DNA from: Lentisalinibacter sp035655155
GTDB lineage: Bacteria; Pseudomonadota; Gammaproteobacteria; Steroidobacterales; Woeseiaceae
Assembly (NCBI GenBank): GCA_035655155.1
Contig: DASRVH010000031.1
Span: 1-49,926 of the forward strand
Direction of reading: 5' to 3'
Length of the DNA stretch: 49,926 bases
Shown: in pieces, positions 25,092 through 33,864 of the stretch
How positions within the stretch are numbered: position 1 is the stretch's first letter
Layout: each line of letters opens with the position of its first letter
Notes under the pieces: generated by a model
Databases searched by the model: none
The model's input: only the letters and a program-made list of their open reading frames with translations
Told to the model about the DNA's origin: nothing
Program-made: the position numbers and the translations under genes

Positions 25092-26122
25092 GGGCCGTCG
25101 CCGTCCGCCTGGGCCGTCGCGGCAGCCCGGGTCCGGTACTCGGCCAGCAGCGTCTGCACCTCGTCCAGCAGCTCCGGCGAGAGGTAGCCCTCTTCCGCCA
25201 GACTCCGGTTTGCGGCCATGACCGGCTCACGCCAGCGGTCGATGGCGCCGTCCACCGGCTCCACGAAGTCCACGCCGGTGTTGGCGAGCGCAGCCAGCGC
25301 CTGCTCGTTGTCGGCCTGGTTGATACGGTCGAAATTCTCGTAGACACGGTTCATGACCTCGTCGACGACCGCCTGATCGGCGTCGGTCAGGCGGGAGAAC
25401 GCGCGCTTGTCGATGGCGAGGTAGCCGAGCGTGTAGAGCAGCGGCAGCTCGGTCAGGTAATCCACCTTGGTATGCCATTGCAGCACCAGCACCGCCACCG
25501 GCGGCGAGGCGACGATGTCGATCAGGCCGGTCTGCAGACCGGTCAGCACGTCGGTCACGGGCAGGGTCACCGGGGACAGATCGAGCGCCTCCATGGCCCG
25601 ATAGCTGATCTGGTCGCCCTCCGGCACCCAGACCTTCTTGCCTTTCAGGTCGTCCACCGAGCGCACCGGCGTGTTGGAGAGGAACCGGGCGAAGCCGCCT
25701 CCGGCGAAACCGAAACTGACGAAGCCGGCCTCCTCGAGTCCGGCCTCGAGCTTCGGGTCGACGCGCTCGCGCACGTACCGGACCTCGCCGTGGTTCTCGA
25801 ACAGCAGCGGCAGGCCGTAGATGTTCAGGTCCGGGTAGTACTGCTCCATGCTGTTGGCCGTAAAGACGCCGCCGTGCAGCTGGCCGATGCGGATCTTGCG
25901 CAGCACCTTCTTGTCGTCGCCCATGACGCCACCGCCATAGAGCTTGATGTTCACCCGGCCGTCGGTGCGCTCGGCGATCTCCGCGCCCGCCGCCCGCATG
26001 TCCTTCATCCAGGTCGAACCCTCGGGGGCGATGGTGGCGATCTTCAGATCCACCGCGGATGCCGGGCCGGCGACCGGCAGCAGCGCGGTGAGGGCAATGA
26101 GGACGATGATTCGGGCATTCAT
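25088..26122 (-). CDS. TRAP transporter periplasmic binding protein (DctP/TatP)
   Basis: The 344-residue product has a signal peptide cleaved near ASA-VDLKI and a DctP-type fold with LKIATIAPEGSTWMKDMRAA, YGGGVMGDDKKVLRKIRIGQ and LKGKKVWVPEGDQ. The usual carboxylate-binding arginine region of sialic- or dicarboxylate-type TRAP proteins (about residue 150-175) here reads FARFLSNTPVRSVDDLKGKK. With a TatT gene next to it, the protein resembles the TatP group, for which hydrophobic carboxylic acids have been suggested as ligands. The ATG at 26122 has GGGAG eight bases upstream; a GTG at 26131 is an alternative. Confidence 0.9.
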   Translation of the reverse strand: MNARIIVLIALTALLPVAGPASAVDLKIATIAPEGSTWMKDMRAAGAEIAERTDGRVNIKLYGGGVMGDDKKVLRKIRIGQLHGGVFTANSMEQYYPDLNIYGLPLLFENHGEVRYVRERVDPKLEAGLEEAGFVSFGFAGGGFARFLSNTPVRSVDDLKGKKVWVPEGDQISYRAMEALDLSPVTLPVTDVLTGLQTGLIDIVASPPVAVLVLQWHTKVDYLTELPLLYTLGYLAIDKRAFSRLTDADQAVVDEVMNRVYENFDRINQADNEQALAALANTGVDFVEPVDGAIDRWREPVMAANRSLAEEGYLSPELLDEVQTLLAEYRTRAAATAQADGDGP

Positions 26123-26165
26123 GACTTGCACTCCCTGTGAGTAGCTCTTCGCTCGGAGTCCGGGC

Positions 26166-27041
26166 TCAGAAATACGCGTCGGCGCTCTCGAGCAGCACTT
26201 CCGCGTCGCGCTGGGCCAGCGTGTTGGTAAGGGTGTAACCGGGCACCACGGGATCGGCCTCGAGAACCTCGTTCAGAAGCCGGTCGTGGAGATCCCGCTC
26301 GTACAGCAGACGCGCATAGCCCCGCGCGTACTCCACCTTCACGGCCAGGTCCCTGCCGTCCGTGAGTTCGATGGCGCGCTCGAAATAGTTTCGCGCGAGT
26401 TCGGGTTCGCCGCCGAGAGACGGCGGCCGCAGCGTCGCGAGGATGCCGAGATAGGTATAGAGCTGCGCCTGGTAGTCGCCGTCGTCCAGCACGAGCAGGC
26501 GCTCCAGTATCGCTTCCATCCTCGGCAGCTCGGCCAGCGAGTTCCAGTCGTCGCTGTGCGCGCGGATGTAGGCCAGCGACGACAGGGCGTAGCTGTAGAG
26601 TGCGTCGGCATCGCCTGGCTTCAGGCCCTCCAGGGACGCCTCGAAGGCGGCGTAGTCCTGCTCGTGCCAGGCGCAGGCGGGCCGGTACTCGAGACAGAGG
26701 GAGCGCTCGCCGTAGGCGCGGGCTCGTCGGGTGAGGCGCCGGGCACGCTCCGGGTCGTCGGCGAACACCGCGCCGTAGGAAGCATAGAGCTCGGCGGCAG
26801 CCTGCAGAACGGCGGGATCGTCGGGGTTGCCCTCAACCAGGCTGTCCAGCAGCAGCAGATACGCCGGCGCACCGTCGCGCACCGTTTCCGGATCAGTCTG
26901 ATTCAGCACGGCCGAGCTCAGGTTGTCGGCGAAGCCGGACGCGGCGGAGGAAACCAGCGAGGCACAGCCGGTCGATCCCAGGGCCGCCGCCATGAGGGCG
27001 ACGAGGCCCGCGCGGGTCTTGTTGCGGGAGCGTTCCGTCAT
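26166..27041 (-). CDS. TatT-type TPR lipoprotein of the TRAP system
   Basis: The 291-residue product is a lipoprotein (Cys26 after LGSTG) made of TPR-like helical pairs, for example YLLLLDSLVEGNPDDPAVLQ and ARRLTRRARAYGERSLCLEY. It fits the TatT family (Treponema Tp0956), a trimeric TPR protein with a ligand-conducting pore that docks to the TRAP binding protein. Its place as first gene of the operon before the binding protein and permeases supports this. It probably sits in the periplasm, anchored to the outer or inner membrane, and passes ligand to the binding protein. Paralogous functions cannot be excluded. Confidence 0.87.
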   Translation of the reverse strand: MTERSRNKTRAGLVALMAAALGSTGCASLVSSAASGFADNLSSAVLNQTDPETVRDGAPAYLLLLDSLVEGNPDDPAVLQAAAELYASYGAVFADDPERARRLTRRARAYGERSLCLEYRPACAWHEQDYAAFEASLEGLKPGDADALYSYALSSLAYIRAHSDDWNSLAELPRMEAILERLLVLDDGDYQAQLYTYLGILATLRPPSLGGEPELARNYFERAIELTDGRDLAVKVEYARGYARLLYERDLHDRLLNEVLEADPVVPGYTLTNTLAQRDAEVLLESADAYF

Positions 27042-27048
27042 GTCAGCT

Positions 27049-27093
27049 GTGACCCCGGCCGGCAGGCTTCGTTCCTACGGCGGACGGGGTCAC
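27049..27093 (-). terminator. Inverted repeat between rplS and the TRAP operon
   Basis: GTGACCCCG and CGGGGTCAC pair over a 27-base loop, directly after the rplS stop on the minus strand. There is no T run after it, so it is either a weak or Rho-assisted end of the ribosomal operon or an operator before the TatT gene, whose start is only 8 bases away. Confidence 0.4.
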
Positions 27094-27103
27094 GGCATCG
27101 CCG

Positions 27104-27448
27104 TCAGATCTTCTCGCGGATCCTGGCCGCCTTGCCCGTGCGGCCACGCAGATAGTAGAGCTTGGCACGGCGCACGTCGCCCTTGCGCTTGACGATGATG
27201 TCGCCAATGGAGGGGCTGTAGGTCTGGAAGACACGCTCCACGCCCTCGCCATGGGACATCTTGCGCACGGTGAAAGACGAGTTCAGACCGCGGTTGCGCT
27301 TGGCGATCACCACGCCCTCGTAGGACTGGAGACGCTCCCGGTCGCCTTCCTTGACGCGTACCTGCACGGCTACCGTGTCGCCCGGGGCGAACTCGGGTAC
27401 CTCGCGCTGCATCTGTTCCTGCTCCAAAGCGTCGATGACCTTGCTCAT
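27104..27448 (-). CDS. rplS: 50S ribosomal protein L19
   Basis: L19 sits at the 30S-50S interface. The 114-residue product has the family blocks FAPGDTVAVQVRVKEGDRER, SYEGVVIAKRNRGLNSSFTV and KLYYLRGRTGKAARI. Length matches E. coli (115). The ATG at 27448 follows AGGAA. It is the last gene of rpsP-rimM-trmD-rplS. Confidence 0.97.
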   Translation of the reverse strand: MSKVIDALEQEQMQREVPEFAPGDTVAVQVRVKEGDRERLQSYEGVVIAKRNRGLNSSFTVRKMSHGEGVERVFQTYSPSIGDIIVKRKGDVRRAKLYYLRGRTGKAARIREKI

Positions 27449-27485
27449 GGCTTGTTCCTGCTGTCTCAGTCGAATGTTGAATGTC

Positions 27486-28244
27486 TTACCGTATTCCGGC
27501 CGCGGCATTCTCTGCTTCGGCCTTGTATTCCTCGAGCAGCTCGCGCTCCTCGTCCGTCAGCTGCCTGTCGCGCAGCAGATCCGGCCGCCGCGCCCAGGTC
27601 CTGCCCAGCGACTGCTTCAGCCGCCAGCGGGCGATGGCCCGGTGGTCGCCGGAGGTCAGCACCGCCGGCACCCGCCGGCCGTCCACGACCTCCGGACGGG
27701 TGTAATGCGGGCAGTCGAGCAGTCCCGTCTCGAACGACTCCTGCGCCGCCGACTCCGCGTCGCCCAGCGTTCCCGGCAGCAGCCGCACCGTGGCGTCTAT
27801 CACCGCCATGGCCGCGATCTCGCCGCCGCTGAGGACGAAGTCCCCGACCGAGACCTCCTCGTCGACGCCGGCCTCGATCAGCCGCTCGTCGACGCCCTCG
27901 TAGCGTCCGGCCACCAGCACCAGCCCCGGCAGCATCGCATACTCCCGCGCCAGGCCCTGGTCCAAGCGCCTGCCCTGGGGGCTCAGGTACACCACCCGGG
28001 CCCCGCCTCCGGCCCGTCCGCGGGCCGCGCCGATCGCGGCCGCCAGCGGGCCGAATTTCATCACCATGCCCGGGCCGCCGCCGTAGGGCCTGTCGTCCAC
28101 CGTGCGGTGCACGTCCTCGGTGAAATCCCGCGGATTCACCGCGCCCAGCGACACCAGCCCGCCGTCCACGGCCCGACCGACGACGCCGAAGCGCCCGACG
28201 GTCAGGACCTCGTCCGGGAACAGGCTGACCACTTCGATGTGCAC
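27486..28244 (-). CDS. trmD: tRNA (guanine37-N1)-methyltransferase
   Basis: TrmD methylates G37 of tRNAs reading CNN codons, preventing +1 frameshifts. The 252-residue SPOUT protein has the knot motifs PYGGGPGMVMKFGPL, GRYEGVDERLIE and VLSGGEIAAMAVIDA. It starts four bases after the rimM stop. Confidence 0.97.
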   Translation of the reverse strand: MHIEVVSLFPDEVLTVGRFGVVGRAVDGGLVSLGAVNPRDFTEDVHRTVDDRPYGGGPGMVMKFGPLAAAIGAARGRAGGGARVVYLSPQGRRLDQGLAREYAMLPGLVLVAGRYEGVDERLIEAGVDEEVSVGDFVLSGGEIAAMAVIDATVRLLPGTLGDAESAAQESFETGLLDCPHYTRPEVVDGRRVPAVLTSGDHRAIARWRLKQSLGRTWARRPDLLRDRQLTDEERELLEEYKAEAENAAAGIR

Positions 28245-28248
28245 GGGG

Positions 28249-28785
28249 TCAGCTCCACTCCCAGTCGACGACGATGCAGCCCTCTTCCAGGCGCACCGCC
28301 TTCACGATCCGGTCGATCACGAAGGGGATCAGCAGATCCTCTCCCTCGCCGCGCTCGACCACCATCACGTCGTGCGCGCCGGTCTCCAGCATCTGGCCGA
28401 CCCGGCCCAGCCGCTCGCCGCGGCTGTCGCGCACTTCCAGGCCGATCAGATCGGCCCAGTAAAACTCTCCTTCTCCGGGCTCCGGCAGGCTCGAGCGCTC
28501 GACGGCGATCTCGGCCCCGACCCACTCCTCTGCCGCGTCACGGTCCTCGATGCTCTCCAGCGCGGCGGTGATCGTGCGGCCGCCCGCGCGGCCGTCGCGC
28601 ACCCGCACCAGGCGCCGCTCCCGGCCCCTGATCAGCCACCACTCCGGGTAGCAGAGCACGTTCTCCCGGGGATCGGTGTAGGAAAACACCTTGACCCATC
28701 CCCGTATGCCGTGGACGCCGCTGATCCGGCCCAGGGCGACCAGGTCGCCCAGGTCGCCCGTTTCCGCCGGAACGCGTCCTTCCAC
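28249..28785 (-). CDS. rimM: Ribosome maturation factor RimM
   Basis: RimM helps assemble the head of the 30S subunit and binds S19. The 178-residue protein has the N-terminal barrel LVALGRISGVHGIRGWVKVF and the PRC-barrel part YWADLIGLEVRDSRGERLG. The start codon is GTG at 28785 after GGCGGG. It lies between rpsP and trmD as usual. Confidence 0.95.
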   Translation of the reverse strand: MEGRVPAETGDLGDLVALGRISGVHGIRGWVKVFSYTDPRENVLCYPEWWLIRGRERRLVRVRDGRAGGRTITAALESIEDRDAAEEWVGAEIAVERSSLPEPGEGEFYWADLIGLEVRDSRGERLGRVGQMLETGAHDVMVVERGEGEDLLIPFVIDRIVKAVRLEEGCIVVDWEWS

Positions 28786-28808
28786 GGTCCCGCCGGGCGG
28801 GATGCCGC

Positions 28809-29066
28809 TCAGGCGCTGGCGGCGGTCTTGCGGGCCTGCTTCAGCAGCGAAGCCACCCGCTCCGACGGCCGGGCGCCCTGACCGATCCAGTGCTCGACAC
28901 GGGCCACGTCGAGGCGCAGGGACTCTTCGTCCTCCTTCGCCTGCGGGTTGAAGAAGCCGAGCCGCTCGATGTAGCGGCCGTCCCGCCGATTGCGGCTGTC
29001 CGTCACGATGACGTGATAGAAGGGCTTCTTCTTCGCCCCTCCCCTGGTTAACCGGATGCTGACCAT
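28809..29066 (-). CDS. rpsP: 30S ribosomal protein S16
   Basis: S16 is a primary 30S assembly protein. The 85-residue product begins MVSIRLTRGGAKKKPFYHVI and contains DSRNRRDGRYIERLGFFNP, diagnostic for S16. First gene of the operon, with its own promoter upstream. Confidence 0.97.
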   Translation of the reverse strand: MVSIRLTRGGAKKKPFYHVIVTDSRNRRDGRYIERLGFFNPQAKEDEESLRLDVARVEHWIGQGARPSERVASLLKQARKTAASA

Positions 29067-29169
29067 GTACTAATGGACCTCGCCCATTCTCGATTCTGAA
29101 ACCGTTTTCTGAAAAGCATAGACGCGGGCGCAGGCAATCGCTCGGCCCGGCGCCCGAGAAAACACGTCA

Positions 29170-29197
29170 TTCTACTGCAATACCCGAAAAAGTGAAG
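29170..29197 (-). promoter_or_regulatory. Promoter of rpsP-rimM-trmD-rplS
   Basis: On the minus strand TTCACT (29197-29192) and TAGAAT (29175-29170) are spaced 16 bases apart in an AT-rich island, about 100 bases before rpsP. The GC-rich leader that follows contains GGGCGCCGGGCC, able to fold. ffh lies just upstream on the same strand, so some read-through is possible. Confidence 0.6.
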
Positions 29198-29260
29198 AAC
29201 TTTTAGGCGGTTCACTGGGGGCAGTTCACCGGGCGGTTCCGGCGCTCGCGGCACAGCCCG

Positions 29261-30622
<1,362 letters not shown>

Positions 30623-30719
30623 GCTGCCGTCGCCCGCGGGCGTGAATGACTGGAGGCCGTGAGAGGCCTTTGACAGCGGCTTATTCTAGCGGTTCGGCAG
30701 CCGGCCGGAAAACCGGATG

Positions 30720-31487
30720 TCAGATGTCGAGTACGGCGCCCCGGGACAGCATCTCGACCCGGCGCAGGGGCAGTGCCTCCTTGACCTGGTGCAGGATCAC
30801 CTCTTCCTCGCCCGGCTTCATGGCCGTGAGCCAGATGTCAGGCGTGTGCCGGAGCTGGGCGATGTCCTCGGCCATGGTAATCGGCGTGTAGTGGCCCGAT
30901 TCCCGCGCCAGATGCTCCTGCGCATTGGGAAAGGAGACCTCGATGACCAGGGCCCGCAGTTCCGGCAGGGAATTCAGTATGGGCCACAGCGTGCGGTTGG
31001 TGCCGGTATCGCCGCTCACCGCGAAGCCCTTGCCCGCATCGTTGATGGTGTAGCCCTGGGCCGGGACGCTGTGGGCGACGTCCACGGCGGTGAACTCCCG
31101 CGCGCCGATGCGCACCGTGTCGCCGGGATTGCAGACGCGATAGCGCAGCACGGGATCGTCCTCCGTCGGCAGCACCGAGAAGTCGGGCCAGATCACCCAG
31201 TTGAACAGGTGCTTCTGCACCGCCTCCAGCGTCTCGCGCCGACCGTAGACGGTGATCTGCTCGCCGTCGCGGCTCTCGAACACGCTGTCGAGGAACAGCG
31301 GCAGTCCCGCGATATGGTCGAGGTGGGAGTGGGTGAGGAAGACGTGGCGGATGCGCGAGAGCTCGTCTAGCTGCAGATCGCCGACGCCGGTGCCGGCGTC
31401 CAGGAGGACGTCGTCGTCGATCAGCATGGCGGAGGTGCGCGTTCCCGCACCTATCCCTCCGCTGCATCCCATGATCCTGATCCGCAT
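30720..31487 (-). CDS. Metallo-beta-lactamase-fold hydrolase, class II phosphodiesterase-like
   Basis: The 255-residue product has the metal motif HSHLDH at 53-58, then further metal-site candidates in VDVAHSVPAQGY, GKGFAVSGDTGTN and the late His of TAMKPGEEEVILHQ. The beginning MRIRIMGCSGGIGAGTRTSA and the overall pattern resemble bacterial class II 3',5'-cyclic-nucleotide phosphodiesterases and related MBL proteins. The true substrate is unknown; tRNase Z-like activity is less likely because the flexible arm is missing. It is followed by ffh after about 97 bases and divergent from ypjD. Confidence 0.75.
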   Translation of the reverse strand: MRIRIMGCSGGIGAGTRTSAMLIDDDVLLDAGTGVGDLQLDELSRIRHVFLTHSHLDHIAGLPLFLDSVFESRDGEQITVYGRRETLEAVQKHLFNWVIWPDFSVLPTEDDPVLRYRVCNPGDTVRIGAREFTAVDVAHSVPAQGYTINDAGKGFAVSGDTGTNRTLWPILNSLPELRALVIEVSFPNAQEHLARESGHYTPITMAEDIAQLRHTPDIWLTAMKPGEEEVILHQVKEALPLRRVEMLSRGAVLDI

Positions 31488-31638
31488 AGGCTTTCGACCC
31501 GCTCCGGTCTCTGCTCGAAGCTCGCCCCTCCCTGGCCGGCCAAGCGCCTGCGCGTCGGGATGACAGGGTTCTAAACAGGGACACCATGTGCGATGATTTC
31601 GGTGCTTCTAAACCTATTTGACGCCTCCCAGGGTTTCC

Positions 31639-32445
31639 GTGTTTCAAATCACAATTCTCGCCTTGTACGCCGGTGCAGGCTGCCTGCTGGCGGCCGGTCA
31701 GATGCCGAAATACGAGCATCGGCACGAGGTCCTGTTCTGGCTCTCCCTGCCGCTGGCGCTGGCGGGACTACTGGCCCACGAACAGTTGCTGGCACGCGAG
31801 ATCCTGGTAGGCGACGCCCTGCGGCTCAGCATTTTCAGCATGACGTCTCTCGCCGGGTGGCAGGTCGCCATCCTGGCCACGCTGGCCGCGCTCAGGGAGC
31901 GGCTGCGCGGCCTCTCGGCCATGCTCTTCCTCGTGGCGGGCGTGGCGGCGCTCGGCACCGGCTTCAGCAATGAGGCCAACGTCACCGCAAGCCTGACCTG
32001 GCAACTTCGCACCCACGTCATGCTGTCGATGTTCGCCTACAGCCTGCTCGCGGTGGGCGCGGTGCTCGCGTTCGCCGCCCTGCATCAGGACCGCCTGCTG
32101 CGCAAGGCGAAGATGGGACTCTACACGCGGTTGATGCCGCCGCTGGAGACCATGGAGTCGTTGCTCTACGGCGTGGCCATGGCCGGTTTCCTCTGTCTGC
32201 TCCTGGCGGTGTTCAGCGGCCTGGTGCGTGTCGAGAACCTGTTCGCCCAGCATCTGCTGCACAAGAGCGTGCTCTCCTTCATCGCGCTGGGCCTGTTCGG
32301 CGTGCTCCTGATCGGGCGCCAGCTCGCGGGCTGGCGGGGGCGGCGCGCCATCTATCTCTACCTCGGCGGCTTCTTCACGCTGGTGCTGGCCTACTACGGC
32401 AGCAAGATCGTCCTCGAGTACATCCTGCACCGGCCCTGGGGCTGA
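31639..32445 (+). CDS. ypjD: CcsA/YpjD-family inner-membrane protein
   Basis: The 268-residue protein has eight hydrophobic helices and belongs to the cytochrome c assembly (CcsA) family, with WQLRTHVMLSMFAYSLLAVG and a late histidine in AQHLLHKSVLSF. The full heme-handling WWD motif of true CcsA/CcmC is not seen. The function of YpjD is unsettled; the family suggests a link to heme or membrane-protein handling. GTG at 31639 with AGGG in front is preferred; TTG at 31618 is possible. It stands next to ffh and before the CNNM gene, as in E. coli. Confidence 0.82.
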   Translation: MFQITILALYAGAGCLLAAGQMPKYEHRHEVLFWLSLPLALAGLLAHEQLLAREILVGDALRLSIFSMTSLAGWQVAILATLAALRERLRGLSAMLFLVAGVAALGTGFSNEANVTASLTWQLRTHVMLSMFAYSLLAVGAVLAFAALHQDRLLRKAKMGLYTRLMPPLETMESLLYGVAMAGFLCLLLAVFSGLVRVENLFAQHLLHKSVLSFIALGLFGVLLIGRQLAGWRGRRAIYLYLGGFFTLVLAYYGSKIVLEYILHRPWG

Positions 32446-32515
32446 GCGCGGCGTCGCGCGGGGGCGGCCCTGCCCGCCGTGCCGCGATCCGCGCGCTTGA
32501 CAGCGGCGCTGCCCT

Positions 32516-32583
32516 GTTGGTCAACTGCCCGCTACCAAGTTGAAAGGAGACGGGGTGCCCCCTCTTTGACCGAAGACCAACCT
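32516..32583 (+). promoter_or_regulatory. Structured leader with a four-codon ORF before the CNNM gene
   Basis: A strong AAGGAG at 32544-32549 is placed five bases before GTG CCC CCT CTT TGA (32555-32569), a mini-ORF coding for Met-Pro-Pro-Leu. Its stop overlaps a TTG (32566) that is in frame with the downstream gene. GTTGGTC at 32516-32522 can pair with GACCAAC at 32575-32581, next to the ATG at 32584, or the overlapping GGTCAA (32519-32524) with TTGACC at 32566-32571. The two pairings exclude each other. Confidence 0.45.
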
Positions 32584-33852
32584 ATGGGCTTCCTGTTCGG
32601 GCTGCTCGGGCTGCTGCTGATACTGTCGGCATTCTTCTCGGGCACCGAAACGGCTCTCATGAGCCTGAACCGCTACCGCCTGCGACACCGCGCCCGCTCC
32701 GGCCACCGGGGGGCAAAGCTCGCCGAGGCATTGCTTCGTCGGCCGGATCGCCTGATCGGTCTGATCCTGCTCGGCAACAACCTGGTCAACATCTCTGCCG
32801 CCTCGCTGGTCACACTGATCTCCCTGCGCGTCGGCGGCGAGGCGGCCATCGCCATCGGCACCGGCCTGCTGACACTGGTAATCCTGATCTTCGCGGAGGT
32901 GGCGCCGAAGACCCTGGCCGCCCTGCACCCGGAACGCGTGGCGCTGCCCGCAGCGTTCATCTACTACCCGCTGCTGCGCGTGCTGTATCCGTTCGTCTGG
33001 GTCACGAACCTGCTGGCCAATGCCGTACTGCGCCTGTTCGGCGTCCGCCACGACGAGGCGCAGTCCCACTCGCTCAGCAGCGAAGAGTTGCGCACCGTGG
33101 TCAACGAGGCCGGCGCGATGATCTCGCGGCGCTACCGGCGCATGCTCACCAGCATCCTGGACCTCGAGAAGGTCACCGTGGACGACATCATGGTGCCCCA
33201 CAACGAGATCATCGCCATCAATCTGGAGGAGCCGATGGTGCAGATCCTGGACCAGATCCAGGCCAGCCAGCACACGCGGCTGCCCGCCTATCGGGACAGT
33301 ATCGACAACGTGGTGGGCATTCTGCACATCCGGCGGCTCGTCACTGCCCTGCGCAAGGCGGACCTCACGCGCGACGACCTGGTGGAGGCGCTGCAGGAGC
33401 CCTATTACGTGCCGGAGGGCACGCCGCTCAGCACGCAGCTGGTCCAGTTCCAGCAGCGCAAGCGCCGCCTCGCGCTGGTGGTCGACGAGTACGGCGACAT
33501 CCAGGGCATGGTGACGCTGGAAGACATCCTGCAGGAGATCGTCGGCGAGTTCCGCACGGTGCCCTCGGACCAGCATCCTGACCTGCAGCCCGACGGCGCG
33601 GGCGGCTGGATCATCGACGGCAGCGCCAACGTGCGCGAGTTGAACCGCCTGCTGGGCTGGCAGCTGCCGACGGACGGGCCGAAGACCCTGAACGGGCTGA
33701 TCCTGGAAACGCTGGAGACCATTCCGGAGCCCGGCACGGTGCTCGAACTCAACGATTACCCGGTGGAGATCCTGGCGACCAGCGAGAACATGGTGCGCTC
33801 GGCGCGCATCCGGGAACGGGAGCCGCCGCGACTGGCCGCCGGCGCGGACTGA
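32584..33852 (+). CDS. CNNM/CorC-type transporter with CBS domains, YfjD family
   Basis: The 422-residue protein has a DUF21/CNNM membrane domain (about 1-190) with SAFFSGTETALMSLN and GNNLVNISAASLVTLIS, a CBS pair (about 200-325) with DDIMVPHNEIIAINLEEP and VVDEYGDIQGMVTLEDILQE, and a CorC_HlyC domain at the end (WIIDGSANVRELNRLLGW). This is the CorB/YfjD make-up linked to magnesium or cobalt efflux and resistance. The ATG at 32584 lacks a ribosome site; an in-frame TTG at 32566 adds six residues and overlaps the stop of a mini-ORF that has the only good site. Translation may thus be coupled to the mini-ORF. Convergent with radA. Confidence 0.9.
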   Translation: MGFLFGLLGLLLILSAFFSGTETALMSLNRYRLRHRARSGHRGAKLAEALLRRPDRLIGLILLGNNLVNISAASLVTLISLRVGGEAAIAIGTGLLTLVILIFAEVAPKTLAALHPERVALPAAFIYYPLLRVLYPFVWVTNLLANAVLRLFGVRHDEAQSHSLSSEELRTVVNEAGAMISRRYRRMLTSILDLEKVTVDDIMVPHNEIIAINLEEPMVQILDQIQASQHTRLPAYRDSIDNVVGILHIRRLVTALRKADLTRDDLVEALQEPYYVPEGTPLSTQLVQFQQRKRRLALVVDEYGDIQGMVTLEDILQEIVGEFRTVPSDQHPDLQPDGAGGWIIDGSANVRELNRLLGWQLPTDGPKTLNGLILETLETIPEPGTVLELNDYPVEILATSENMVRSARIREREPPRLAAGAD

Positions 33853-33864
33853 GCGGTCAGCCGG

